Shown: in pieces, positions 16,806 through 24,941 of the stretch | How the letters are laid out: the number at the start of each line of letters is the position of its first letter | Position numbering within the stretch: position 1 is the first letter of the stretch | Source: Gastranaerophilus sp944325835 | GTDB taxonomy: Bacteria > Cyanobacteriota > Vampirovibrionia > Gastranaerophilales > Gastranaerophilaceae | Assembly (NCBI GenBank): GCA_963931575.1 | Contig: OZ007029.1 | Span: 1,798,001 to 1,862,000 of the forward strand | Length of the DNA stretch: 64,000 nucleotides | Reading direction: 5' to 3' | Notes under the pieces: model-generated | Databases searched by the model: none | What the model was told of the DNA's origin: nothing | The model's input: only the letters and a program-made list of their open reading frames with translations | Made by a program: the position numbers and the translations under genes

Positions 16806-17714
16806 TGAAAATTTTAAGAAAAATTTTTTCTGTTTATAACGAATCATATCATAAGGTTGTTTGTATTTTAGGTATAAAGATTAAATTTACAAGTATGAGT
16901 AGGATTAAAAATGAGTTAAAGGGACTTATTTATAAACAGCCTCATATAAATAGAAAATTAATAACTACGGCCTTTTTGCATCAGAAAACTTTTGCGGGAT
17001 ACCGCGGTATCCATTTTGGTAAAGATGTAATTTTATTTGGTGCCGGTCCGAGTTTACAGTATTTTGAGCCGGGGGGGGGGGGGGACTCTCAATGTTGCTG
17101 TTAATAGAGCGTTTCTTTTTGATAAAGTTCACATGGACTATATTTTTAGCATAGATAGCCGCGGGATGAAGGATTTTTATGAGGAGCTTATAAACTATCC
17201 GGCTGACAGTTCAAAAAAAACAGTAAAATTTTTAGGTGATCAGAATTTAGGCGCAGGACTGCAAATTCCGGAAGATGTAATCCATAGGGCAAACGGCTTA
17301 AGATACAAAACAACTGCGGGCATTTTGCCAAATAGATTTACCTATGACATAGAAACAGAACCTCTGGGCAATTTTTGCACTGTGTCTTTGCAGGCAATGC
17401 AGTTTATATTATATACAAATCCGAAAAGAATATTTTTAGCCGGTATTGATTGTAATGTTGCAACAGGCGGGCATTTTTGCGGCACAGAATACGATTTTTC
17501 CAGAAATAAAGAGATTGCAAAACACGACAGACTATCTGTTGACTACTGGAAACAGTTAAAAAGATTTGCTGAAACATATTATCCAAATACGGAAATAATA
17601 TCCATAAATCCCGTTGGTTTAAGGGGGATATTTAAAGACGTTTATACACACAGTTTTGTGGAGGCTCATCCGGATATATTTGAAAATGGCGTAGAAATAG
17701 AATATCTAAACTAA
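16805..17714 (+). CDS. DUF115-like glycan protein, interrupted at a G14 tract (phase-off)
   Basis: One protein split over two frames. The first frame begins with ATG at 16805 after GGAGAAAGG and runs through VILFGAGPSLQYFEP, the nucleotide-binding GAGPSL motif of the DUF115/MAF family, then enters a run of 14 G at 17071-17084 and stops at 17104. The second frame resumes with TLNVAVNRAFLFDK and continues to 17714 (GIDCN, NPVGLRGI). Thirteen G would join them into one open frame of about 300 residues. MAF-type proteins add sugars such as sialic-acid-like residues to surface structures, and are phase-variable by poly-G in Campylobacter. A sequencing error in the tract is the alternative. Confidence 0.75.
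17071..17084 (+). repeat. Poly-G tract, 14 bases, inside the DUF115-like gene
   Basis: Fourteen consecutive G in a genome where runs of G above six are otherwise absent from this window except the C12 at 33673. It falls immediately after the GAGPSL motif. The open frame needs 10, 13 or 16 G; the present 14 shifts the frame and leads to a stop seven codons later. Confidence 0.9.
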
Positions 17715-17720
17715 ATTTTG

Positions 17721-18023
17721 TTATTCTGCACTGTAAAAAAGTTTTCCGTCTTTATCTATGCTGTTTTTCATCCCTTGGTGTTCAAGGGTTTTATAATCTG
17801 TGACGTCAAACATATATGGTGTTGACAGCTCGTCCAGTTCGGATAAAATTCTTGCGACATTTTCGTGGTTATCTGTCCAAATTGCAAAGTCAATATCAGA
17901 GCCGTTGTGATAAGTGCCTTTTGCCCGTGAGCCATATATTACAACTTTCTCTATCTCAGGATTTTTTCTGAAATATTCCAATAACTCATCAATAGTTCTT
18001 TGCGGCAGCCCAAATTTATCCAT
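17721..18023 (-). CDS. MNT-domain nucleotidyltransferase (HEPN/MNT antitoxin)
   Basis: Minimal nucleotidyltransferase with the catalytic signature VVIYGSRAKGTYHNGSDIDF (GSRA-x-G then D-x-D) at about residues 28-47. In HEPN/MNT modules this protein inactivates its partner by adding AMP to a tyrosine. The gene starts eight bases inside the end of the HEPN gene, the usual order. Length 100 is typical. A third catalytic Asp is likely FDVTD near residue 75. Confidence 0.85.
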   Translation of the reverse strand: MDKFGLPQRTIDELLEYFRKNPEIEKVVIYGSRAKGTYHNGSDIDFAIWTDNHENVARILSELDELSTPYMFDVTDYKTLEHQGMKNSIDKDGKLFYSAE

Positions 18024-18414
18024 TGATACCTGCCAGCCAATTAGAAAATTTTAGTAATTCTTCATAATAAGTAGTGCTTATTTTTTCAAGAATAAGATTT
18101 ATTTTATCCATTTTGTATTCGTGTGAAGTAGCATTTCTTGCGTCAAGCATATCAATCCAAATTTGACCGTTTTCTATAACATTTTTGTTAAATGCTTCTT
18201 TTATAACTTCCTTTGGAAGATAAACAGGAAGTCCGTTTTCCGCCAGATAATCTTTAAGAACTTTCCAGGATAATTCAAAACAAACTTCATAGGCTTGAAC
18301 AAGTGCCATGTGCATTAATATATTTTCTTTCTCCTGATTATACGCCTTAACGGCGTTGTTAAAAATTTCAAATGCCCTGTTAAAGTTTTCAATTCTTTCT
18401 TCTAATCTGCTCAT
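18016..18414 (-). CDS. HEPN-domain protein (HI0074-like), partner of MNT protein
   Basis: Four-helix HEPN-type protein of the nucleotidyltransferase substrate-binding group. AYEVCFELSWKVLKDYL and MLDARNATSHEYK are the family signatures; the RNATSHEY segment near residue 95 corresponds to the RX4-6H RNase motif (R, then H five residues later) followed by a tyrosine that is the usual AMPylation target. With the overlapping MNT gene this forms a toxin-antitoxin pair. 132 residues is the normal size. Confidence 0.85.
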   Translation of the reverse strand: MSRLEERIENFNRAFEIFNNAVKAYNQEKENILMHMALVQAYEVCFELSWKVLKDYLAENGLPVYLPKEVIKEAFNKNVIENGQIWIDMLDARNATSHEYKMDKINLILEKISTTYYEELLKFSNWLAGING

Positions 18415-18455
18415 AAATGAATATTAGCATATTTACTTGCAAATGTAAATTGATA

Positions 18456-18743
18456 TTATTTATCCTCAATAATTTGAAAATCTTTTGGCAATCTTTTTTC
18501 GACCTGTGCTATAAACTCTCCAAGAGTCATATCAAAAGAATTGGCTATTTTCCATAAAGTTGTTAATTGAATATCACGTTTTCCCTTTTCAATAAGGCTG
18601 AGTGAGCTGCTTGGAATATCATATTCGTACGCGTGCAAAAGAATACCCTTATTTTTTGCCTGGCGCTGTTCTTTTATGATTTCTCCGACTGTTTTAAGTA
18701 CTAAGGCTTTTTTATCCGAAATAGTATTTTTGTAGGATTTCAT
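18456..18743 (-). CDS. XRE-family regulator paired with pilin copy 2
   Basis: HTH protein with the helix-turn-helix around residues 20-75 (GEIIKEQRQ through IANSFDMTLGEFI). It resembles the 56279 regulator, which is also beside a pilin and shares the tail pattern EKRLPKDFQI / EDRLPAGFSL. The ATG at 18743 has no evident Shine-Dalgarno, as at 56279, so the transcript may be leaderless. It is divergent from the pilin at 18811 with a perfect palindrome between them. Confidence 0.85.
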   Translation of the reverse strand: MKSYKNTISDKKALVLKTVGEIIKEQRQAKNKGILLHAYEYDIPSSSLSLIEKGKRDIQLTTLWKIANSFDMTLGEFIAQVEKRLPKDFQIIEDK

Positions 18744-18775
18744 ATTTTCATTTTATGCTATATTACCAGTAAGGT

Positions 18776-18791
18776 ATGACTAATTAGTCAT
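18776..18791. promoter_or_regulatory. 16-base palindromic operator before pilin copy 2
   Basis: ATGACTAATTAGTCAT is a perfect palindrome located between the divergent XRE and pilin starts, 20 bases before the pilin ATG. It is the best operator candidate for the adjacent XRE regulator and differs from the operator-like repeats at the other pilin loci. Confidence 0.6.
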
Positions 18792-18810
18792 AAAAGAAAG
18801 GATAGAATAT

Positions 18811-19890
18811 ATGAAAAATTGGAATGATTTCAAGACACCTGAATTGCCACGGGCTAAAGCATTCACGATGATGTTTGGTTTTACCATGGCAGTCCGGCTG
18901 AGCCGGTTCCAGAAGGGGCTGGTCGGCTTACGGTCAGCGTTTACTATGGCCGAAATATTACTGTCATTGACAATTATCGGTGTGGTTGCGGCGATTACAC
19001 TTCCGAGCCTGACAGGTAACATCAACGAACGAACATGGAATACGCAAAGAAAAGCGCTTTATGCAAGGATGTCGCAGGCTATTGCGCTCATGCCGGCGTT
19101 GAACGGGTACGGTACATTAAAGGAAGAAAGTTCTGCCGGTGCAAGCGATGCTGTTGACACAGCTGCCGAAACATTTATTACAGACGGACTTGCAAAAGTT
19201 CTTAAAATAAATAACATTTGTGACAATGAGCATTTGGAAGACTGCGGAATTGCTGCATCTTTTACAAATATGGCAGGTTCACAAATAACCACGCCTAATA
19301 CTCTATATGAGTTGAGTGATTGGTTTAGAAGTACAGCCTGGTCAGGAAGTTCTTTTTCAACACTTGACACAAAAGCAGCCGCGTTTGAAACACAAAACGG
19401 TGAAAGTATTGTTGCATATTACAATCAATCCTGTAGAACTGAATATTTAAATCAGGAAAGTCTTACATCATTAGGTAACGCGTTTGGTTTTCCACAATCT
19501 AATATGTGTGTAAATTTTATCTATGATTTGAACGGTAATAAGGGGCCAAATACTGTTGGTAAAGATGTCGGGATAATGTCAGTCTTTAATGCAACTGATT
19601 CAAATGTTGTTGCTCCTATGCCTTCATCTGTAAGTAATGCAGCGGCTGCTGACTGGTATAATGCGGCAAAAGTTTGTACAAATGCTGATTCTGAAACAAG
19701 AATACCGAATATTGATGAACTTTCTGCAATGCTAATCAATTCAAACATTATTAGCTTAACGCCGGCAGGCTATTGGTCAGGGTCAGTTTACAATGCGGAC
19801 AAAGCCTGGGCTGTTGTTGCCAGCGCAGGTCACAGAGGAACGGCTGACAAATCAGTCCACGGTTATTTTGTACGCTGCGTTAAAAGATAA
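18811..19890 (+). CDS. Type IV pilin-like protein with DUF1566-like C-terminus (copy 2)
   Basis: The leader is unusually long (43 residues) and contains decoy-like AFTMMFGFTMA before the real prepilin site SA followed by FTMAEILLSLTIIG. The following region matches the other copies at protein level but with many synonymous differences. The C-terminal half is its own version, with DLNGNKGPNTVGKD, RIPNIDELSAML, YWSGS, a WAVVASAGHRG stretch and final VRCVKR, fitting a DUF1566-like fold. GAAAGGATAG precedes the ATG. Expected to be processed by a prepilin peptidase and assembled in a pilus or pseudopilus. Confidence 0.85.
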   Translation: MKNWNDFKTPELPRAKAFTMMFGFTMAVRLSRFQKGLVGLRSAFTMAEILLSLTIIGVVAAITLPSLTGNINERTWNTQRKALYARMSQAIALMPALNGYGTLKEESSAGASDAVDTAAETFITDGLAKVLKINNICDNEHLEDCGIAASFTNMAGSQITTPNTLYELSDWFRSTAWSGSSFSTLDTKAAAFETQNGESIVAYYNQSCRTEYLNQESLTSLGNAFGFPQSNMCVNFIYDLNGNKGPNTVGKDVGIMSVFNATDSNVVAPMPSSVSNAAAADWYNAAKVCTNADSETRIPNIDELSAMLINSNIISLTPAGYWSGSVYNADKAWAVVASAGHRGTADKSVHGYFVRCVKR

Positions 19891-19893
19891 TTT

Positions 19894-19930
19894 ATCAGGG
19901 GGAATGTTCCTCCTGATATTTTTCACTTTT
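19894..19930 (+). terminator. Terminator after pilin copy 2
   Basis: ATCAGGGGGAA pairs with TTCCTCCTGAT with one bulge, and a T-rich run follows. Confidence 0.8.
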
Positions 19931-19989
19931 TTTTAATAAAAAACCGCTTGCACAAAAAAAATTATCATGTACGATAATAGAAGCCGAAG

Positions 19990-20086
19990 ATTATATGGCT
20001 TTGGTATGCCATAAGTTTTTCGATGAGATACTTCCCCCGGTCCGTAAATTAACGTACCCCGGGTAAAACAAAAAAAGGAGAAGAAA
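19990..20086 (+). promoter_or_regulatory. Structured leader of rpmI-rplT, possible L20 autoregulatory site
   Basis: The leader has two hairpins: TATGGC/GCCATA near 19994-20013 and CCCGG/CCGGG near 20036-20062 enclosing TCCGTAAATTAACGTA. A strong AAAAAAAGGAG site follows. L20 represses its own operon through leader structures in several phyla; that this leader does so is inference, since infC is absent here and I cannot match a covariance model by eye. Confidence 0.4.
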
Positions 20087-20296
20087 ATGCCAAAAATGAA
20101 AACTCACAAATCTGCTGCAAAACGCTACAAAGTTACTGCAACAGGTAAAATCACAAGAAGACAAGCAGGTATCGGACACTTGCTCCAACACAAATCCGAA
20201 TCTAGAAAACGTAAGATTTTCAAAGTTGTATCAATTTCTGATACACACAGAAAATTAATTTCAAAAGAGTTACCTTACAAAAAGTATTCAAGATAG
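20087..20296 (+). CDS. rpmI: 50S ribosomal protein L35
   Basis: Starts MPKMKTHKSAAKRYKVTATG, the classic L35 N-terminus, and has the HLLQHKS segment in the middle. It is very basic and 69 residues long, slightly above the usual 64-66. An AAAAAGGAG site lies seven bases before the ATG. rplT follows after 11 bases, the standard order. Confidence 0.96.
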   Translation: MPKMKTHKSAAKRYKVTATGKITRRQAGIGHLLQHKSESRKRKIFKVVSISDTHRKLISKELPYKKYSR

Positions 20297-20307
20297 GAGT
20301 GTGAATA

Positions 20308-20658
20308 ATGAGAGTAAAACGTGGAAATGTCGGATGCAAAAGACATAAAAAGATACTTAAACTTGCAAAAGGTTTTATAGGTGCAAGAAGCAGAATATTT
20401 AAAGTTGCAAACATCGCTGTAATGAAGGCGTTGAAATATGCTTACAGAGACAGACGTACTACAAAACGTAATATGCGCCGTCTTTGGATTATCAGAATTA
20501 ACGCAGCTGTAAGAGAACGCGGAATGAGCTATTCCCGTTTTGTTAATGCTTGCAAAAAAGCTAACGTTGTTGTTAACAGAAAAATGCTTGCTGATTTAGC
20601 CGTTAATGATAAAGAAGCTTTTCAGGTATTATTTGACACAGTTTCAGCAGCGAAATAA
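20308..20658 (+). CDS. rplT: 50S ribosomal protein L20
   Basis: Primary binder of 23S rRNA in early 50S assembly and usual autorepressor of this operon. Recognisable segments are MRVKRGNVGCKRHKKILKLA at the start, GFIGARSRIFKVA, YAYRDRRTTKRNMRRLWI and INAAVRERGMSYSRF. Length 116 is normal. A strong terminator follows. Confidence 0.96.
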   Translation: MRVKRGNVGCKRHKKILKLAKGFIGARSRIFKVANIAVMKALKYAYRDRRTTKRNMRRLWIIRINAAVRERGMSYSRFVNACKKANVVVNRKMLADLAVNDKEAFQVLFDTVSAAK

Positions 20659-20683
20659 GCAGCACAATTTATAAAACTGTAAG

Positions 20684-20714
20684 AAAGACTCCGGCAATCG
20701 TCGGAGTCTTTTTG
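20684..20714 (+). terminator. Terminator of rpmI-rplT
   Basis: AAGACTCCG pairs with CGGAGTCTT around an 8-base loop and is followed by a T run. Confidence 0.92.
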
Positions 20715-20872
20715 TTACAATTCTTCACAATCATGGCAATAATCTGCTGAAAAAAGACTTTATATACATGTAAAAGGTTATTTTGTAAAAAAGCAGTACT
20801 TAGTCATCTGATGGCAAATATGGTTTGTCTACCTATGGCTAAACTGTATAAAAATTGTAAGGTTGGTAGAAA

Positions 20873-21313
20873 ATGATTGGTGAATTGTATACACCCCCGA
20901 TGTATAGAGATTTGATGTCGTCAGGCATGCCTATGTTTGAATTTGACCCGTCAGTATTGGGTATGGGTTCAATGTACGGCGGTCTTGGAATGGCTCCGTT
21001 TTACAACACCAATTATCTTGGCGGTGTAACTTTGAAACCAAACCTTAAACAGGATACGGTAAATCTTTTAAAAGCCCGCGAGAAGAGCGCTGAAAACAGT
21101 CTGCTGAATTTCGGTAAAGTTGCGCTTGGCGTAATCGGTTTAGGTATTCTTGCAGGATTTTTAAAAGGTAAAAAATTACCGTGGTACACAAGGGCAAAAA
21201 ATAGTATTACAGATGGATTTAGCAGGATTAAAAACCATGCACCTTCAGGTACTGCCGGTACTAAAAAATGGTATAATCCTATAAGCTGGTTTAGAAAAGC
21301 TCCTACGCCGTAA
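20873..21313 (+). CDS. Hypothetical protein with one membrane segment
   Basis: Unrecognised 146-residue protein. The first 50 residues are rich in Met, Gly and Pro (MFEFDPSVLGMGSMYGG), followed by a basic linker, one hydrophobic helix (FGKVALGVIGLGILAGFL, about residues 80-97) and a basic, aromatic tail with KKWYNPISWFRKAP. It lacks a signal peptide. It is followed 44 bases later by yajQ on the same strand. Probably lineage-specific; no function can be suggested. Confidence 0.65.
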   Translation: MIGELYTPPMYRDLMSSGMPMFEFDPSVLGMGSMYGGLGMAPFYNTNYLGGVTLKPNLKQDTVNLLKAREKSAENSLLNFGKVALGVIGLGILAGFLKGKKLPWYTRAKNSITDGFSRIKNHAPSGTAGTKKWYNPISWFRKAPTP

Positions 21314-21357
21314 TTTTTATGCTATAATTCTCTTGTCTAAAGATAAGGGGGTTAATT

Positions 21358-21858
21358 ATGGCAAAAGATTGCAGTTTTGATATTGTGTCCGAGTTTGATA
21401 AACAGGAGCTTGTTAACGCGGTTGATCAGGTTAAAAGAGATGTTGCGTCACGTTTTGACTTAAAGGATTCGGGCTCAGAAGTTGAGCTGGACGGTGATAA
21501 AGAAATAACAATTACCACGACTGATGATATGAAGTTACGCAATATTTACGATATATTGCAATCTAAGATGTGCAAAAGAGGTTTAAATATCAGAATTTTG
21601 GATCCTCAGCCTGTTGAAAATGCTCTTGGCGGTAAGTTAAGGCAGGTTTATAAACTCAAAAAAGGTTTAACGCAGGAACTTGCAAAAAAGATTGTTGCTG
21701 ATATTAAGGATATGAAGATTAAAGTTCAGGCATCAATTCAGGGAGATCAGGTAAGAGTTTCGGGCAAAGACAAGGACGATTTGCAGTCTGTCATCAAGGC
21801 TTTGCGCGCCAAAGAAGATAAGTACGATTATCCGTTGCAATTTACAAATTACAGATAA
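21358..21858 (+). CDS. YajQ family cyclic-di-GMP-binding protein
   Basis: Small two-domain protein of the YajQ family, reported to bind cyclic di-GMP or nucleic acid. The start MAKDCSFDIVSEFDKQEL, the SRFDLKDSGSEVEL segment and the C-terminal DDLQSVIKALRAKEDKYDYP with final QFTNYR are characteristic. At 166 residues it is full length. GGGGG lies before the ATG. A bidirectional terminator follows. Confidence 0.93.
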   Translation: MAKDCSFDIVSEFDKQELVNAVDQVKRDVASRFDLKDSGSEVELDGDKEITITTTDDMKLRNIYDILQSKMCKRGLNIRILDPQPVENALGGKLRQVYKLKKGLTQELAKKIVADIKDMKIKVQASIQGDQVRVSGKDKDDLQSVIKALRAKEDKYDYPLQFTNYR

Positions 21859-21860
21859 AA

Positions 21861-21885
21861 AACGGAGGCAAAGGCCTCCGTTTTT
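21861..21885. terminator. Bidirectional terminator between yajQ and the Fic gene
   Basis: AACGGAGGC and GCCTCCGTT form a perfect stem with an AAAG loop, with T run on one side and A run on the other. It overlaps the last codon of the convergent Fic gene. Confidence 0.92.
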
Positions 21886-22984
21886 ATATATTTATAAGAT
21901 AATGCGTTGCCCTTGCCTCGCCGTGTTTACTCAAGATACCCTTGTTTATGAGATCTGTAATATCTCTTGTTGCGGTATCCTGCGAACAATTACACATTTT
22001 CGCCCACTTTGTTGTTGTAAGTTTACCTTCAAAATCCTCCAGAATTTTGTTTAATATTTTTATCTGACGCTCATTCAGAGGTGTAAGGGCGTGTTTTTTC
22101 CAGAATTCCGCTCTTGCAAGAACACTTTTTAGAAGTATGTCTGAATTTTTTATAGCAAGGATGAGGTTTTCAAGAAACCACTTGAGCCAGCTGGTTATGT
22201 CAACAGAATCCTTCTGTGTCAACTGTAAAATTTCGTAGTATGAATTTCTTACTTTTTTTATCTGCGCGGACATAGAGTAGAAGCGGTTGGAAGAATTTTC
22301 ACTGCGCGCCAGGAGCATATCCGTTAAGGCGCGCGCAATTCTGCCGTTGCCGTCTTCAAACGGGTGGATTATGACAAACCACAGGTGAACGATTGCGGCT
22401 TTTATGATTAAGTCGGTGTCTTTTTCATCGTTGATGTAGTCAATCAGCCGGTTCATTTCTTTTTTTAAAGTGTCGGCGGGCGGGGCTTCATAGTGAACTT
22501 TTTCATGGCCGATTGCACCTGAAACCACCTGCATAGGACCGTTGGCGTCATCTCTGTATGCGCCGGTTTTAATTTTGTAAAGCCCGTTATAACCGCCCGG
22601 AAACATTGCAGCTTGCCAGCCAAAAAGTCTTTCTTCACTCATTTCTTTGTTGAAATTTTGTGTTGCATCAAGCATCATTTCCACAATACCTTCAACACTG
22701 CGCTCGATTGTCACATCACCTGCGGTGTCTATCCCGAGCCGCCTGCCGATTGAGGAGCGAACCTGATTGATATCTAAACTTAAACCTTCAATTTCGTTTG
22801 ATTTTACAATATCTTCCGTAAGGGTGCTGAGTAGTGCCCTGCGATTGTGTTCAAACCCTAATCCCTCAATTTTTCCAAGCAAAAGCCCTTCTTGCAGCTT
22901 CACCTGTGTAAGAAGTTTCAGAATTGTTTCCTTATCATACGTGAAATCAGGGAAATTTTTATTTTGCCAGATATATTTTTTCAT
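21884..22984 (-). CDS. Fic family AMPylase with inhibitory helix and C-terminal winged helix
   Basis: Likely transfers AMP from ATP to a target hydroxyl. The active site HPFEDGNGRIARAL is complete, with catalytic His, Asp and the anion-binding Gly-Asn-Gly-Arg. An N-terminal inhibitory motif of the S-x-x-x-E-G class is present as SNEIEG, so the enzyme is probably self-inhibited. The N-terminal 40 residues (WQNKNFPDFTYD) fit DUF4172. The C-terminal 60 residues look like a winged helix (TTTKWAKMCNCSQDTATRDI), suggesting DNA binding and autoregulation. I start at the ATG at 22984; a longer reading to 23077 would run through the operator repeats. Confidence 0.88.
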   Translation of the reverse strand: MKKYIWQNKNFPDFTYDKETILKLLTQVKLQEGLLLGKIEGLGFEHNRRALLSTLTEDIVKSNEIEGLSLDINQVRSSIGRRLGIDTAGDVTIERSVEGIVEMMLDATQNFNKEMSEERLFGWQAAMFPGGYNGLYKIKTGAYRDDANGPMQVVSGAIGHEKVHYEAPPADTLKKEMNRLIDYINDEKDTDLIIKAAIVHLWFVIIHPFEDGNGRIARALTDMLLARSENSSNRFYSMSAQIKKVRNSYYEILQLTQKDSVDITSWLKWFLENLILAIKNSDILLKSVLARAEFWKKHALTPLNERQIKILNKILEDFEGKLTTTKWAKMCNCSQDTATRDITDLINKGILSKHGEARATHYLINI

Positions 22985-23007
22985 CCTGTGTATATTATAA
23001 CAAAATG

Positions 23008-23069
23008 TGCGGAGATTTTCAAGAGTATCTCCGCATATTTTGCGGAGATACCCGACATTTATCTCCGCA
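23008..23069. promoter_or_regulatory. Two inverted-repeat operators upstream of the Fic gene
   Basis: TGCGGAGAT...ATCTCCGCA occurs twice in a row: 23008-23016 with 23027-23035 and 23041-23049 with 23061-23069. All four 9-base arms are identical and the spacers differ (10 and 11 bases). They lie just before the Fic start and are probable binding sites for its winged-helix domain or another regulator. Confidence 0.65.
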
Positions 23070-23181
23070 AAAATCATTCAAACCCTTTATTTATACCTTT
23101 AGTATCAAAAAGATACTATGCCGGAATGGTCAAATTACTGATTATGCGGGGCTTTTGAGGTAATTTATAATTTTTTTGCTA

Positions 23182-23247
23182 TTAGACAGCGCAGCCACGG
23201 TACGGCCTCATGTGAGTGGGGGAGACAGGTGGCGGAGTACTGCTTTG
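23182..23247. repeat. Hairpin repeat copy at the 3' end of rdgB
   Basis: Begins TTAGACAGCGCAGCCAC and ends GTGGCGGAGTACTGCTTTGA, matching the ends of the 43.1 kb copy (TTAGACAGCGCAGCCAC ... GTGGCGGAGAACTGCTTT) while the middle differs. It covers the last codons of rdgB and supplies its stop. Confidence 0.6.
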
Positions 23248-23804
23248 AGCGCGTTTGCGCGGTGCGAAATCCTGTTTTTTTGCAGGTCAGACATTTGTGC
23301 AAGCGTTATTTTTTCGGGGTTTTCTTCATCGGCAATAAATACGGGGTCAAAACCAAAACCGTTGGTGCCGGCGCGTTTTAGGGCGATTTCTCCGTGGCAT
23401 TCGCCTTTTTCCTGATAAAGTATTTCACCGTTTTCATCCAGAAGTGTCATTGCGCAGACAAATTTTGCGCGGCGGTTGGTTTTGCCCTCCATTTCGGCAA
23501 GAAGTTTTTCTATTTTTTCATCCTGTCCGGCCGCGTAGCGTGCAGAGTGCAAGCCGGGTCTGCCGTCAAGTGCTTCAACGCAAAGTCCAGAGTCGTCCGC
23601 AAGTGTCATCATGCCGGTAAGACGGTTTGCTTCGCGGGCTTTTATGAGTGAATTTTCTTCAAAAGTTGAGCCGTTTTCATCAGGGTCAAAGGGTTTTGGC
23701 GGGGTTGAAAACTCAATAAAATCCGCGCTGCCTGTGACAAGTTCGGTTATTTCTCTTAATTCTTCAAGCTTATGAGCATTTCCTGTTGCAAAAACTATTT
23801 TCAT
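23208..23804 (-). CDS. rdgB: dITP/XTP pyrophosphatase (RdgB/HAM1)
   Basis: House-cleaning enzyme that hydrolyses non-canonical purine triphosphates to monophosphates. The start MKIVFATGNAHKLEELREI, LADDSGLCVEALDGRPGLHSARYAG-like segment (residues 65-85) and NGFGFDPVFI are the family motifs, and 198 residues is normal. ATG at 23804 is chosen over longer readings because it gives the canonical N-terminus. The last ten residues fall inside a dispersed repeat and may not be ancestral. It is the last gene of a trxA-uppS-rdgB operon. Confidence 0.93.
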   Translation of the reverse strand: MKIVFATGNAHKLEELREITELVTGSADFIEFSTPPKPFDPDENGSTFEENSLIKAREANRLTGMMTLADDSGLCVEALDGRPGLHSARYAAGQDEKIEKLLAEMEGKTNRRAKFVCAMTLLDENGEILYQEKGECHGEIALKRAGTNGFGFDPVFIADEENPEKITLAQMSDLQKNRISHRANALKAVLRHLSPPLT

Positions 23805-23805
23805 A

Positions 23806-24525
23806 TTACCTTCCGTATCTTCGTTGTCTGTGTTCAAATTCCATAATGGCGTCAGCCAGTTCTTCTTTTCCAAATTCCGGCCAGAACTTTGACAGGATAA
23901 GTATTTCAGAATAAGCAATCTGCCACAGAAGGTAGTTGGAAATTCTTAATTCTCCGCCGGTTCTGATGAGTAAATCCGGATCCGGAATATTTGAAGTGTA
24001 AAGGTTTTGGCTGATTAAATCCTCTGTTACTTCATCTGATTTGACGCCGCTTGCTATAATATTTTTTACGGCGCGGGTAATTTCAGCGCGCGAACCGTAG
24101 TTGAACGCGATTTGAAGATGAACTCCGGTGTTATTTCGGGTTACTTCAACAGCGTGGCGCAGAATTTCCTGCAATTTTGCGCTTAATTTCGTTGTGTCGC
24201 CGATAAAACTTATTACAACATTGTTTTCGTGCATTTCAGCCAGCTGGTTTTTGAGTGTTTCACCGAGTAAATTCATCAGAAATTCAACTTCTTCCGGCTT
24301 GCGATTCCAGTTTTCAGTTGAAAACGCATAAACCGTCAGGTATTTTATACCGAAATCGTCGCAGGCGCGCATTGTTGCTTTCAGTGCATCAACGCCTTTT
24401 TTGTGACCGATCATTGAGGGTAAATTCTTCTCTTTTGCCCAACGGCGGTTGCCGTCCATAATTATTGCTATGTGTTTTAAACCGGTGGTTTTGACTTTAT
24501 CTTTTATCTTTTCAACTTCCAGCAT
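23806..24525 (-). CDS. uppS: Isoprenyl (undecaprenyl) diphosphate synthase
   Basis: Cis-prenyltransferase that makes the C55 lipid carrier for peptidoglycan and surface glycans. HIAIIMDGNRRWAKEK contains the catalytic Asp, TVYAFSTENWNRKPEEVEFLM follows, and the end has PDLLIRTGGELRISNYLLWQ and FWPEF. About 239 residues from the ATG at 24525; a TTG at 24549 overlapping trxA is less likely. It ends one base before rdgB starts, so translation is probably coupled. Confidence 0.95.
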   Translation of the reverse strand: MLEVEKIKDKVKTTGLKHIAIIMDGNRRWAKEKNLPSMIGHKKGVDALKATMRACDDFGIKYLTVYAFSTENWNRKPEEVEFLMNLLGETLKNQLAEMHENNVVISFIGDTTKLSAKLQEILRHAVEVTRNNTGVHLQIAFNYGSRAEITRAVKNIIASGVKSDEVTEDLISQNLYTSNIPDPDLLIRTGGELRISNYLLWQIAYSEILILSKFWPEFGKEELADAIMEFEHRQRRYGR

Positions 24526-24529
24526 TAAA

Positions 24530-24856
24530 TTATACCAAATGTTTTTCAATATTTGCGATTATTGTAGATTTTGGCACAAAACCCACCATTCTTTCAAGCG
24601 CTTTGCCGTCTTTGAAAATCAAAACACTCGGCAGCCCGCTTATTGAATAGTCTTTTGCAACCTTCATATTATCATCAGTGTTAATTTTTACGAACTTAAT
24701 TTTGTCGCCGAATTCGTTTGCAACTTCATCCAGAAGAGGTGAAAGCTTTCTGCACGGAGCACACCAGCTTGCCCAGAAGTCAACCATTACAGGCACATTG
24801 GAATTTAAAACCTCATCTTCAAAAGTTAAATCACTTATATCAATAGCTTTTGCCAT
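24530..24856 (-). CDS. trxA: Thioredoxin
   Basis: Disulfide reductase with the variant active site WCAPCRK (classical thioredoxin WCGPC with Ala for Gly) at about residues 31-37 and the cis-proline segment ISGLPSVLIF. Length 108 is standard. AAGGAG precedes the ATG. It heads the operon with uppS and rdgB. Confidence 0.93.
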   Translation of the reverse strand: MAKAIDISDLTFEDEVLNSNVPVMVDFWASWCAPCRKLSPLLDEVANEFGDKIKFVKINTDDNMKVAKDYSISGLPSVLIFKDGKALERMVGFVPKSTIIANIEKHLV

Positions 24857-24941
24857 AATATCTCTCCTTTTACTTTCGTATATTTTAGCATAAATTTTAT
24901 TTTTGTGCTATCATTGTGGGGGAAACCAACAGGATATAAAT

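Noticed and set aside
17037..17714. Second half of the DUF115-like gene as an independent gene
   Set aside because: Its apparent start is a TTG inside the GAGPSL coding region and the first residues are translated out of frame. The content continues the upstream protein, so one gene with a frame shift at the G14 tract is the better reading.
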